Assembly: GCA_964539745.1 (NCBI GenBank)
Contig: CAZIJU010000008.1
Span: forward strand, 6,818-70,817
Length of the DNA: 64,000 nucleotides
Direction of reading: 5' to 3'
DNA from: DSNY01 sp964539745
GTDB lineage: Bacteria; Pseudomonadota; Gammaproteobacteria; Burkholderiales; Burkholderiaceae_F
Shown: positions 25,357-32,159 of the stretch, piece by piece
Layout: every line of letters starts with the position of its first letter
Position numbering within the stretch: position 1 is the first letter of the stretch
Translations under genes and position numbers: made by a program
Notes under the pieces: model-generated
What the model was told of the DNA's origin: nothing
Database searches by the model: none
Seen by the model: the letters and a program-made list of their open reading frames with translations, nothing else

Positions 25357-25959
25357 AAGCGATCTCAACATCCGCGCCACGACCATCGGGGTGTTGAGAT
25401 GGGCTCTGACCTGCCGGCAAACGCGCAAAACGGCGCGACGGCCTGCGACAGCGGGCAACGGAGACCGCCCTGAGCCGCGCCGCGGCTGTTCACACAGTGA
25501 ACGACCCCCGCGGCTGTTTACACTGTAAACAGGGGTCCGAGCCGGACAGCGGCGTGACGCCGCAACGTGAGCCCTGAACGACTGTCGGCGCCGAAGCGCG
25601 CGGCACGTTTCCGCGGCGCGCCGACGCGCACCGCTTGCACATCGGCGCGGTGGGCCGTACGCAATGCCGTCTTCGCAAAGCGTCCAGATTGCGCCCGCCG
25701 TTGCCGCGGCTTCGCTATTGCGCCGCGCCATGCGAGGGCGTGAGCCGAATAACCCTTTGGAAGTGTTTTCTTGCCGGCGGCGTGCTGATTTACTCGCCGC
25801 CTGAAGCGTCGGTGCGGGATCGGCGGACGCGCCGTCGAGCCAGCGCAATCCGGGCGCGGTCAATGCGGGGCCGCTGCGGGATTGCCGGATTGCGAAAATC
25901 TCGCCGATGATGCAGGGTTATCGGAGCACGGCTCGACACACATCAAAAGGAGGCAAGCC
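25357..25959. other. 603-bp region upstream of the sox operon, holding two palindromes
   Basis: No convincing gene is present: the open frames have random arginine/proline composition. It holds two strong palindromes (described separately) about 430-470 bp before soxY. The last part holds the soxY RBS (AAAAGGAGG at 25945-25953). This region is the most likely place for promoter and operator of the sox operon. Confidence 0.6.
25488..25532. promoter_or_regulatory. Two tandem perfect palindromes, candidate repressor operators
   Basis: Palindrome 1 is GTTCACACAGTGAAC (25488-25502), with arms GTTCAC and GTGAAC around ACA. Palindrome 2 is CTGTTTACACTGTAAACAG (25514-25532), with 8-base arms around ACT. 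Both are preceded by the same ten bases CGCGGCTGTT, starting at 25481 and 25509, so the unit repeats every 28 bp. They share the pattern TGTTyACACwGTrAAC. Not followed by a T-run, so not a simple terminator. This layout fits two operator sites for a dimeric regulator. Which regulator is unknown; none is encoded next to it. Confidence 0.6.
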
Positions 25960-26427
25960 ATGAACGAGACACGACGCGACTTCGTGAAGCTGGGCGGCGT
26001 ATTCGCCCTACTGGCCGCGGCGGGATTGCTGACGGCAGAAGAGGCGCTCGCACAGCAGCAGGCGTGGAACAAGGCGGCGTTCGAGAGCAAGAACCTCGCC
26101 GATGCCATCAAGGCGCTCGGCGGCACGGCGGCCACGCCGAGCGGCGACATCACGATCACCGCGCCCGACATCGCGGAAAACGGCGCGGTCGTTCCGGTCG
26201 GCGTGACCAGCAAGATCCCCAACACGCAGGCCGTCTACATCCTGGTCGAGAAGAACCCGAACGTGGTCGCGGCAGGTTTCATGCTGCCGCCCGGCACCGA
26301 ACCGACGGTGGCGACGCGCGTAAAAATGGGGCAGAGCTCCAACGTGCACGCCGTCGTCAAGGCCGACGGCAAGTTTTACGTGGCCACCAAGGAAGTCAAG
26401 GTCACCCTCGGCGGTTGCGGCGGCTAA
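25960..26427 (+). CDS. soxY: SoxY, sulfur-carrying subunit of the thiosulfate-oxidising system
   Basis: Periplasmic carrier protein of 155 aa. The N-terminus has a Tat signal (ETRRDFVKLGGVFALLAAAG, cleavage near ALAQQ), as usual for SoxY, which is exported folded with SoxZ. The C-terminus is GGCGG, the swinging arm whose cysteine binds the thiosulfate-derived sulfur. The RBS AAAAGGAGG is excellent. It is the first gene of the sox operon; soxZ follows after an unusually long 116-nt gap with two hairpins. Confidence 0.95.
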   Translation: MNETRRDFVKLGGVFALLAAAGLLTAEEALAQQQAWNKAAFESKNLADAIKALGGTAATPSGDITITAPDIAENGAVVPVGVTSKIPNTQAVYILVEKNPNVVAAGFMLPPGTEPTVATRVKMGQSSNVHAVVKADGKFYVATKEVKVTLGGCGG

Positions 26428-26455
26428 GCCGGCGCGGCACACGCGGGCTGCGCGG

Positions 26456-26517
26456 GCGGCGGAACCGCCGCGGCTGCGCAGCGACTCACGATCCGATCGC
26501 ACCGCTGCCCGGTGCGA
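26456..26517. promoter_or_regulatory. Two hairpins in the soxY-soxZ gap
   Basis: Two perfect stems lie between soxY and soxZ: GCGGCGG/CCGCCGC at 26456-26471 and TCGCACC/GGTGCGA at 26497-26517 (7-base loop). Neither is followed by a T-run, so they are not classical terminators. They could stabilise the soxY mRNA end or cause partial termination, giving unequal SoxY and SoxZ levels. Confidence 0.45.
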
Positions 26518-26543
26518 CGCATTCACGATAAGGAGCATTGCTC

Positions 26544-26855
26544 ATGCCAGATCCGATGCGAATCCGCGCGACCGCGCAAGGCGACGTGGTCGAAGTGCGC
26601 GTCCTGATGAGCCACGAAATGGAAACCGGCCAGCGCCGCGATGGCAGCGGCAATCTGGTGCCCGCGCATTTCATCCAGAACGTCACGGTGACGCACGCGG
26701 GCAAGACCGTGCTGTCGGCCGAGTGGGGCCCGGCAGTGTCGAAGAACCCGTACCTGCAGTTCAAGTTCAAGGGTGGGAAAAAGGGCGACGAGATCGTCGT
26801 GACGTGGGTCGACAACAAGGGCGAGACACGCACCGACAAGGCCACGATCAACTAG
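26544..26855 (+). CDS. soxZ: SoxZ, partner of SoxY
   Basis: Protein of 103 aa without signal peptide, exported as a complex with SoxY. Recognised by RIRATAQGDVVEVRVLMSHEMETG, VPAHFIQNVTVTHAG and the C-terminal part GDEIVVTWVDNKGE. It stabilises the SoxY dimer and presents the carrier arm to SoxXA and SoxB. RBS AAGGAGC. Start at 26544 (ATG) is preferred over a TTG two codons upstream. Confidence 0.95.
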   Translation: MPDPMRIRATAQGDVVEVRVLMSHEMETGQRRDGSGNLVPAHFIQNVTVTHAGKTVLSAEWGPAVSKNPYLQFKFKGGKKGDEIVVTWVDNKGETRTDKATIN

Positions 26856-26912
26856 CGCCGGGCCGCGCGCGGCGCGCCGACGCCGCCTGTACAAACACGA
26901 GGAGGGAGACAC

Positions 26913-27380
26913 ATGCGTCACGCCAGGTTTCTGCGCGCGCTGGTGCTGGCCGCGGCGTCTTTGGGCGTTGCGGGATGCGCAGTTCGGGACGGGTCGAGCC
27001 ATCGGCCGGCGGTTTCCGCCGACCAGCCCGTGAAGGTCGTCTATCACTTCACCAACGGATTGGAAGAAGCCTCCCGCGGACTCGGGAACATCCGCAACCA
27101 CCTCGCCGCGGACCCCAAGGCCAAGATCGTCGTCGTCGGCAACGGGCTGGGAATCGACTTCATGCTCGACGGCGCGAAGGACCGTAACGGCAACCCGTTC
27201 GACATTGCGATCCAGGAACTGAAGGCCAAAGGGGTCGACTTCCGGCTTTGTCAGAACACGATCGTCCGGCGCAACATCGACCGGTCGAAGGTGTTGCCCG
27301 AGGTGTCGATCGTTCCATCGGGCGTGGCGGAGGCGGCCCGGCTGCAGGCGCGCGAAGGCTACGTCTACCTGAGGCCTTGA
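26913..27380 (+). CDS. DsrE-family lipoprotein inside the sox operon
   Basis: Protein of 155 aa. The first 22 residues are a lipoprotein signal with lipobox GVAGC (C22), so it is anchored in the periplasm. The rest is a DsrE/DsrF-like domain (VKVVYHFTNGLEEASRGL, KIVVVGNGLGIDFML, AKGVDFRLCQNTI), with a conserved cysteine in RLCQNT as in periplasmic DsrE relatives found in sox operons. It may accept or deliver sulfane sulfur near SoxYZ. RBS GAGGGAG. Role not established. Confidence 0.8.
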   Translation: MRHARFLRALVLAAASLGVAGCAVRDGSSHRPAVSADQPVKVVYHFTNGLEEASRGLGNIRNHLAADPKAKIVVVGNGLGIDFMLDGAKDRNGNPFDIAIQELKAKGVDFRLCQNTIVRRNIDRSKVLPEVSIVPSGVAEAARLQAREGYVYLRP

Positions 27381-27422
27381 AGGACATCGTTCGAGTCCAA
27401 CCACAGCAGGCAAGGAGGACAC

Positions 27423-28265
27423 ATGAGCACGAAACTGGCCGTCATGCACCGGCGGCCGTTGACGATGGCGCTTGCCGCCGCCGGGCTCGCGCTCGCCGCC
27501 GCGGGCGCCGGCGCACAGAGCGACGACAAGACGCTGCGCGAGATCGAGCGCTATCGGGAGATGCTGCAGGACGGCAACCCGGCCGAACTGCTCGTCATGC
27601 GCGGCGAAGAACTCTGGAAGACCAAGCGTGGGCCGAAGAACGCCTCGCTCGAGCAGTGCGACCTCGGTCTCGGGCCCGGCGTCGTCAAAGGGGCCTATGC
27701 GCAATTGCCGCGGTACTTTGCCGACGCCGACCAGGTGATGGATTTCGAAGCGCGCCTGGTCCACTGCATGGTCACGCTGCAGGGGTTCGACCGCGCGGCA
27801 GTGACGAAGAGCCCGTTTTCGGGCGCCGGCCAGCGCGCGACCGACATCGAGGCGATCACCGCCTACGTCGTCGAACAGTCGCGCGGCATGCCGATCGCGG
27901 TGCCGCAGAACCATCCGAAGGAAAAGGCTTCGTTCGAGCGGGGCAAGTATCTCTTCTACATGCGCGCCGGCCCGTACGATTTTGCGTGCGCGACCTGTCA
28001 TGGTGTCGACGGCCAGCGCATCCGGCTGCAGGATCTGCCGAACTTCGAGAAACCCGAGCCGGCGCAGCGCGCGTTCGCGACCTGGCCCGCGTATCGCGTC
28101 TCGCAGGGGGCGCTTCGCACGATGCAGTGGCGGCTGAACGACTGCTTTCGCCAGCAGCGCTGGCCCGAGCCGATCTTCATTTCGCAGGGGACGATCGATC
28201 TGATCACGTTCCTCGGGGTCAAGGCCAACGGCGGCAAAATGGCTTCGCCGTCGATCAAGCGGTAA
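27423..28265 (+). CDS. soxA: SoxA, c-type cytochrome subunit of SoxAX
   Basis: Periplasmic protein of 280 aa. The signal peptide ends near AGAQS. A single haem motif CATCH is at C189-H193 and the axial cysteine ligand is C241 (RLNDCF). The first SoxA half keeps two cysteines (C79, C115) as a disulfide in place of the second haem found in dihaem SoxA. SoxAX attaches thiosulfate oxidatively to SoxY. RBS AAGGAGG. Within the operon between the DsrE lipoprotein and soxX. Confidence 0.95.
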   Translation: MSTKLAVMHRRPLTMALAAAGLALAAAGAGAQSDDKTLREIERYREMLQDGNPAELLVMRGEELWKTKRGPKNASLEQCDLGLGPGVVKGAYAQLPRYFADADQVMDFEARLVHCMVTLQGFDRAAVTKSPFSGAGQRATDIEAITAYVVEQSRGMPIAVPQNHPKEKASFERGKYLFYMRAGPYDFACATCHGVDGQRIRLQDLPNFEKPEPAQRAFATWPAYRVSQGALRTMQWRLNDCFRQQRWPEPIFISQGTIDLITFLGVKANGGKMASPSIKR

Positions 28266-28280
28266 AGGGAGAGGCACGCG

Positions 28281-28895
28281 ATGAACAAAGCACTCGCCGC
28301 AGCGGGCGCCTGCGCGGTCGCACTGGCCGGCTGCGCTTCGATGATGTACACGCCGCCGACGAAGGAGGAGACGCTCGCGGTGATCAAGTCGAGCTTCAAG
28401 GATCGCGGCATCGCCAAGGTCGACCGGCTGAACCAGACCGACCTGCAACTCGTTTGCACGGAAACGCACAACAACCCTCCAAAGCATGTGCGCGAACGGC
28501 TTGAGAAGGCCGCGCTCGCCACGGTGAAGTACCCGAGCGACGGCAAGTGGCTCGGCGACTACAAGCAGGGCGAACGCGTCGCGCAGACGGGTGTGGGGCT
28601 GCAGTGGAACGACAAGCCCGGCGCGCCCGCAGGCGGCAACTGCTACGCGTGCCACCAGTTGTCGAAAGCCGAGATCTCGTTCGGCAACATCGGCCCTTCG
28701 CTGTACAACTACGGCAAGCTGCGCGGCAACAACGAGCAGACGCTGCGCTATACGTGGGCCAAGATCTGGAACGCGCATGCATTCAACGCCTGCTCGTCGA
28801 TGCCGCGCTTCGGCGACGCGGGAATCCTGACCGAGGCGCAGATCAAGGACGTGATGGCGCTGCTGCTGGACCCGGCCTCACCGGTCAATCAGTAG
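28281..28895 (+). CDS. soxX: SoxX, monohaem cytochrome c, lipoprotein type
   Basis: Protein of 204 aa with haem motif CYACH (C121-H125) and the axial methionine in SSMPRFG. The N-terminus carries a lipobox (ALAGC, C18), so the protein is likely membrane-tethered. It has a long ~100-residue region before the haem domain (VKYPSDGKWLGDYKQGE ...), as in longer SoxX variants. Such N-terminal extensions may replace the small SoxK subunit; this is inference. It follows soxA by 15 nt. Confidence 0.92.
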   Translation: MNKALAAAGACAVALAGCASMMYTPPTKEETLAVIKSSFKDRGIAKVDRLNQTDLQLVCTETHNNPPKHVRERLEKAALATVKYPSDGKWLGDYKQGERVAQTGVGLQWNDKPGAPAGGNCYACHQLSKAEISFGNIGPSLYNYGKLRGNNEQTLRYTWAKIWNAHAFNACSSMPRFGDAGILTEAQIKDVMALLLDPASPVNQ

Positions 28896-28959
28896 GCTCG
28901 CCTGGCTGGCAGGGCGCCGCCGCCGTGGCGCCGCGCGTTGTTCGGACGAGAAGGCTCCG

Positions 28960-29451
28960 ATGAGGCTCATTCGCCGCCGTCTGCTCGCGCTCGCCGCATG
29001 CATGCTGCCGCTCGCGTCGGCGCACGCGGCCGGCGTCGGCGATCGCGTCGTGTGGTCGGACGTCGCGCTGGCCGACGGACGCGTCCTGCGTGCGGCCGAC
29101 CTGCAGGGGCGCACCGTGGTCGTCGAGTTCTGGGCGACCTGGTGCCCGTTTTGCGCCGCGCAGAATCCGCACATCCAGAAGCTGCACGCGCAGCACGGCG
29201 GACGGGGGCTGGTCGTGCTGACGTTTTCGATCGACAAGGACGCCGCGGCGGTTCGCCGGTACATGGCCGAACGCAACTACACGTTCGCCGTCGCGATGGC
29301 CGGACCGCAGTCCGACGCGTGGTTCGGCAAGCGCAAGGCGCTGCCCGAAGTGTTCGTGGTCGATGCGGGCGGGCGCATCGTGTTCAAGGAAGTGGGCGAA
29401 ATGTTCGCCGAAGACATCGCCGCGCTCGCGCGCTTCGCGACGAAGCCATGA
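28960..29451 (+). CDS. Periplasmic TlpA-type thioredoxin (SoxW-like)
   Basis: Protein of 163 aa with an N-terminal signal peptide (cleavage near AHAAG) and a TlpA/ResA thioredoxin fold with the active site WATWCPFC. In sox operons such proteins keep SoxY and other Sox cysteines reduced or handle oxidative damage; SoxW is the usual name. Lies between soxX and soxB. Thioredoxin of another specificity cannot be excluded. Confidence 0.82.
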   Translation: MRLIRRRLLALAACMLPLASAHAAGVGDRVVWSDVALADGRVLRAADLQGRTVVVEFWATWCPFCAAQNPHIQKLHAQHGGRGLVVLTFSIDKDAAAVRRYMAERNYTFAVAMAGPQSDAWFGKRKALPEVFVVDAGGRIVFKEVGEMFAEDIAALARFATKP

Positions 29452-29470
29452 AAGGCAGGGAGACATTCCG

Positions 29471-31192
29471 ATGTCGATGAGTCGACGCGAGTTCATGCAG
29501 GTGCTGGCCGTCGCGGCCGCGGCGGGGATGCCGATCGCCGCGCGCGATGTGCTGGCGCAGGAACCCGATGCCGCGCGCCGCCTGTACGACGTGCCGCGCT
29601 TCGGCAACGTGCACTTGCTGCATTTCACCGATTGCCACGCGCAACTGCGGCCGGTGTACTTTCGCGAGCCGAGCGTCAATCTGGGCGTCGGCGATGCGCG
29701 GGGCAAGCCGCCGCATCTGGTCGGCGAACATCTGCTGAAGCATTTCGGCATCCGGCCGGGAACGATCGAGGCACACGCCTTCACGCACCTCGATTTCGAG
29801 GTCGCCGCGCGCACGTTCGGCAAAGTGGGCGGCTTTGCGCATCTGGCTACGTTGGTCAAGCGTCTGAAGGCGTCGCGTCCCGGCGCGCTGCTGCTCGACG
29901 GTGGCGACACCTGGCAGGGATCGGGCACCGCGTTGTGGACCCAGGGTCAGGACATGGTCGACGCCTGCAAGCTGCTCGGCGTGGACATCATGACGCCGCA
30001 CTGGGAGATGACGCTCGGCGCTGCGCGCGTGCAGGAAGTCGTCGAAAACGACTTCAAGGGCAGGATCGACTTCGTCGCGCAGAACGTCACGACGACCGAC
30101 TTCGGCGACCAGGTGTTCCCGCCGTACGTCGTGCGCGAGATCAACGGGGTCCGGGTTGCGGTGATCGGCCAGGCCTTTCCGTACACGCCGATCGCCAATC
30201 CGCGCTACCTGGTCCCGGACTGGAGCTTCGGCATCAAGGACGACACGATGCAGAAGTACGTCGACGAGGCGCGCGGCAAGGGCGCGCAGGTCGTCGTCGT
30301 GCTCAGCCACAACGGGATGGACGTCGATCTGAAGATGGCTTCGCGCGTGCGCGGCATCGATGCGATCCTCGGCGGGCACACGCACGACGGCGTGCCGGCG
30401 CCTTCGATCGTGCGCAATGCCGGTGGGCGGACGCTGGTGACGAACGCCGGCAGCAACGGCAAGTTCCTCGGCGTGCTCGACCTCGACGTTCGTGGCGGCA
30501 AGGTTGCCGACTTCCGCTACAAGTTGCTGCCCGTGTTCTCGAACCTGCTGCCCGCCGACGCCGAGATGGATGCGTTCATCAAAAAGGTGCGTGCGCCGTT
30601 CGAGGCGAAGCTCGGCGAGCAGCTCGCGGTCACCGAAGGGTTGCTGTACCGGCGCGGCAACTTCAACGGCACGTTCGATCAGTTGATCTGCGACGCGCTG
30701 ATCGCGGTCAAAGGCGCGCAGATCGCGTTTTCGCCGGGATTCCGCTGGGGGACGACCCTGCTGCCGGGGCAGACGATCCTGATGGAGCACGTGCTGGATC
30801 AGACCGCGATCACGTACCCGTACACGACGCTGAACGACCTGTCGGGCGAGATGATCAAGACGATCCTCGAGGACGTCGCCGACAACCTGTTCAACCCCGA
30901 CCCGTATCTGCAGCAGGGCGGCGACATGGTGCGCGTCGGCGGGCTCACCTACGCGATTGATCCGAACGCGAAAATGGGCAGCCGCATCTCCGACATGCGG
31001 CTCGGCGGCCAGCCGATCGATCCGAAGAAGACCTACAAGGTCGCCGGTTGGGCGCCGGTGGCCGAAGGCGCGCAGGGCGAACCCGTGTGGGAGGTCGTCG
31101 CCGCCTTTCTTCGGGATCAGAAAGTGTTGAAGCCGCGCAAGCTCAACCTCCCGGCGATCAAAGGGGTGCAGGGCAATCCGGGCATCGCCTGA
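29471..31192 (+). CDS. soxB: SoxB, sulfate thiol esterase
   Basis: Dimanganese hydrolase of 573 aa that releases sulfate from SoxY. A Tat-type N-terminus (MSRREFMQVLAVAAAAGM) is followed by the metallophosphatase motif LLHFTDCHAQLRP, then LLDGGDTWQGS, TPHWEMTLG, VVLSHNG and GGHTHDGVP, all typical of SoxB. Length is normal. Co-directional with the whole sox operon and followed by a thioredoxin gene. No soxCD follows, so full oxidation of the sulfane sulfur needs another system. Confidence 0.96.
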   Translation: MSMSRREFMQVLAVAAAAGMPIAARDVLAQEPDAARRLYDVPRFGNVHLLHFTDCHAQLRPVYFREPSVNLGVGDARGKPPHLVGEHLLKHFGIRPGTIEAHAFTHLDFEVAARTFGKVGGFAHLATLVKRLKASRPGALLLDGGDTWQGSGTALWTQGQDMVDACKLLGVDIMTPHWEMTLGAARVQEVVENDFKGRIDFVAQNVTTTDFGDQVFPPYVVREINGVRVAVIGQAFPYTPIANPRYLVPDWSFGIKDDTMQKYVDEARGKGAQVVVVLSHNGMDVDLKMASRVRGIDAILGGHTHDGVPAPSIVRNAGGRTLVTNAGSNGKFLGVLDLDVRGGKVADFRYKLLPVFSNLLPADAEMDAFIKKVRAPFEAKLGEQLAVTEGLLYRRGNFNGTFDQLICDALIAVKGAQIAFSPGFRWGTTLLPGQTILMEHVLDQTAITYPYTTLNDLSGEMIKTILEDVADNLFNPDPYLQQGGDMVRVGGLTYAIDPNAKMGSRISDMRLGGQPIDPKKTYKVAGWAPVAEGAQGEPVWEVVAAFLRDQKVLKPRKLNLPAIKGVQGNPGIA

Positions 31193-31215
31193 GCGTGGCA
31201 CGGTGTGGGGCGGAT

Positions 31216-31731
31216 GTGTGCGCTGAGCACGCCGGAACGAAGCGCTGGGGACGCCGCCGCTGGCTCGCCGCTGCCGCGGCGCTCGCGCTTGCCTGTCCTC
31301 TCGCTGGCTCGGCTCGGGCTGCCGAAGCGCACGCGCTCGAGCGGATCGACGATCTGCGCCCGCTGCTGGCGCGGGTGCGACGCGAACGCATCCCGCTGCT
31401 GCTCTTTTTCAGTACGCCGGGCTGCCCGTACTGCATCGAAGTCCGACGCGACTATCTGGCGCCGCGTGCGCGCGATCCGCGCGCGGGCGTGCTGATCCGC
31501 GAAGTCGAAATCGTCAGGCAGCGCAGCTTCGTCGACCGCGATGGACAGCGCGTCACCGAAGCGCGCTTTGCGGCGCGCTTCGGCGTGCGCGTCGTTCCGG
31601 TCGTGCTCCTCGTCGACGCGGATCTCACCCCGCTCGTCGACCCGCTGGTCGGCCTCGACGGGGCGGGTTTTTACGACGCTTACCTCGGCAACGCGATCGA
31701 AACCGCGATCGGCAAGCTGCGCGCCCGCTGA
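31216..31731 (+). CDS. Exported thioredoxin-like protein (SoxS-like)
   Basis: Protein of about 171 aa with a signal peptide (KRWGRRRWLAAAAALALACP, cleavage near ARAAE) and a thioredoxin-fold motif FSTPGCPYCIEVRRDY whose CPYC is the redox centre. It resembles SoxS-type periplasmic thioredoxins that regenerate SoxY. It starts directly after soxB. The start is uncertain: GTG 31216 has a GGGGCGG RBS, while GTG 31195 just after the soxB stop is an alternative. The downstream gap prevents checking for another sox gene. Confidence 0.75.
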   Translation: MCAEHAGTKRWGRRRWLAAAAALALACPLAGSARAAEAHALERIDDLRPLLARVRRERIPLLLFFSTPGCPYCIEVRRDYLAPRARDPRAGVLIREVEIVRQRSFVDRDGQRVTEARFAARFGVRVVPVVLLVDADLTPLVDPLVGLDGAGFYDAYLGNAIETAIGKLRAR

Positions 31732-31760
31732 TTGCGGCGCGGCGCGCCGCCTGCGCCTGC

Positions 31761-31860
31761 NNNNNNNNNNNNNNNNNNNNNNNNNNNNNNNNNNNNNNNN
31801 NNNNNNNNNNNNNNNNNNNNNNNNNNNNNNNNNNNNNNNNNNNNNNNNNNNNNNNNNNNN
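31761..31860. other. Assembly gap (100 N)
   Basis: Exactly 100 N bases, the usual placeholder for a gap of unknown size between contigs. The left side ends CGCCTGC and the right side begins GGCACAATG. The same junction, TGCGCCTGC directly followed by GGCACAATG, occurs intact at 32008-32025. The two contigs may therefore really join there, making 31861-32016 a misplaced or duplicated end. Confidence 0.95.
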
Positions 31861-31878
31861 GGCACAATGCGCGGCTTC

Positions 31879-31915
31879 GGAGGCGTGGCCGAGCGGTTTA
31901 AGGCACCGGTCTTGA
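31879..31915 (+). pseudogene. 5' fragment of tRNA-Ser(UGA)
   Basis: First 37 nt of the serine tRNA (acceptor arm, D arm and anticodon stem start), identical to the intact gene up to the anticodon. After TCTTGA it departs into CAACGTGCC. No T arm or 3' acceptor follows, so it cannot give a functional tRNA. Confidence 0.7.
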
Positions 31916-32019
31916 CAACGTGCCGCAGGCACGTTGCGGCGAAGGCTGACTTCGGCGCAGCCGAAGTCAAGCGCGCGCAGCGCGCGGCCGCAGCCAAAAC
32001 CGGCGCGTGCGCCTGCGGC
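31916..32019 (+). repeat. Array of perfect hairpins with GCA triloops
   Basis: Three consecutive perfect stems each close on the same loop GCA with a C-G closing pair: CAACGTGCC/GGCACGTTG (31916-31936), TGACTTCGGC/GCCGAAGTCA (31947-31969) and GCGCGC/GCGCGC (31971-31985). A fourth, longer stem GCCGCA/TGCGGC (31987-31992 with 32014-32019) encloses GGCGC/GCGCC. GNA loops closed by C-G are known to make unusually stable DNA mini-hairpins. Confidence 0.7.
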
Positions 32020-32034
32020 ACAATGCGCGGCTTC

Positions 32035-32122
32035 GGAGGCGTGGCCGAGCGGTTTAAGGCACCGGTCTTGAAAACCGGCAAGGGTTCGCCCTTCGTGAGT
32101 TCGAATCTCACCGCCTCCGCCA
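32035..32122 (+). tRNA. tRNA-Ser (anticodon UGA)
   Basis: 88-nt serine tRNA with the CCA end encoded. The acceptor stem GGAGGCG pairs with CGCCTCC without mismatch, and the discriminator is G. The anticodon loop CTTGAAA reads UGA, so it decodes UCA/UCG-type serine codons. A class II variable arm (AAGGGTTCGCCCTT) is present, and the T loop TTCGAAT is normal. It lies alone between the sox and the BMP transporter genes; an identical 5' fragment sits 156 bp upstream. Confidence 0.97.
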
Positions 32123-32159
32123 CCGGCCGCCACAAGAAGACGCAGATCTCTTCCGCCGC

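Larger units (their letters stand above)
31861..32071 (+). repeat. 55-bp direct repeat around a 5' tRNA-Ser fragment
   Basis: Positions 31861-31915 and 32017-32071 are identical, 156 bp apart. Each has the 18-bp leader GGCACAATGCGCGGCTTC followed by the 5' half of a serine tRNA. The right copy belongs to the intact tRNA; the left copy stops in the anticodon loop and runs into hairpin sequence. Either a real partial duplication or an assembly artefact. Confidence 0.85.

Noticed and set aside
25741..25800. Sigma-54 type promoter (TGGAAG...TTGCC) upstream of soxY
   Set aside because: The GG and GC elements are 12 bases apart instead of 10, and the match to consensus is poor.
31861..32122. tRNA-Ser duplication as an integration (att) site of a mobile element
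   Set aside because: Elements that insert in tRNA genes duplicate the 3' end; here the 5' half is duplicated, and no integrase is nearby.
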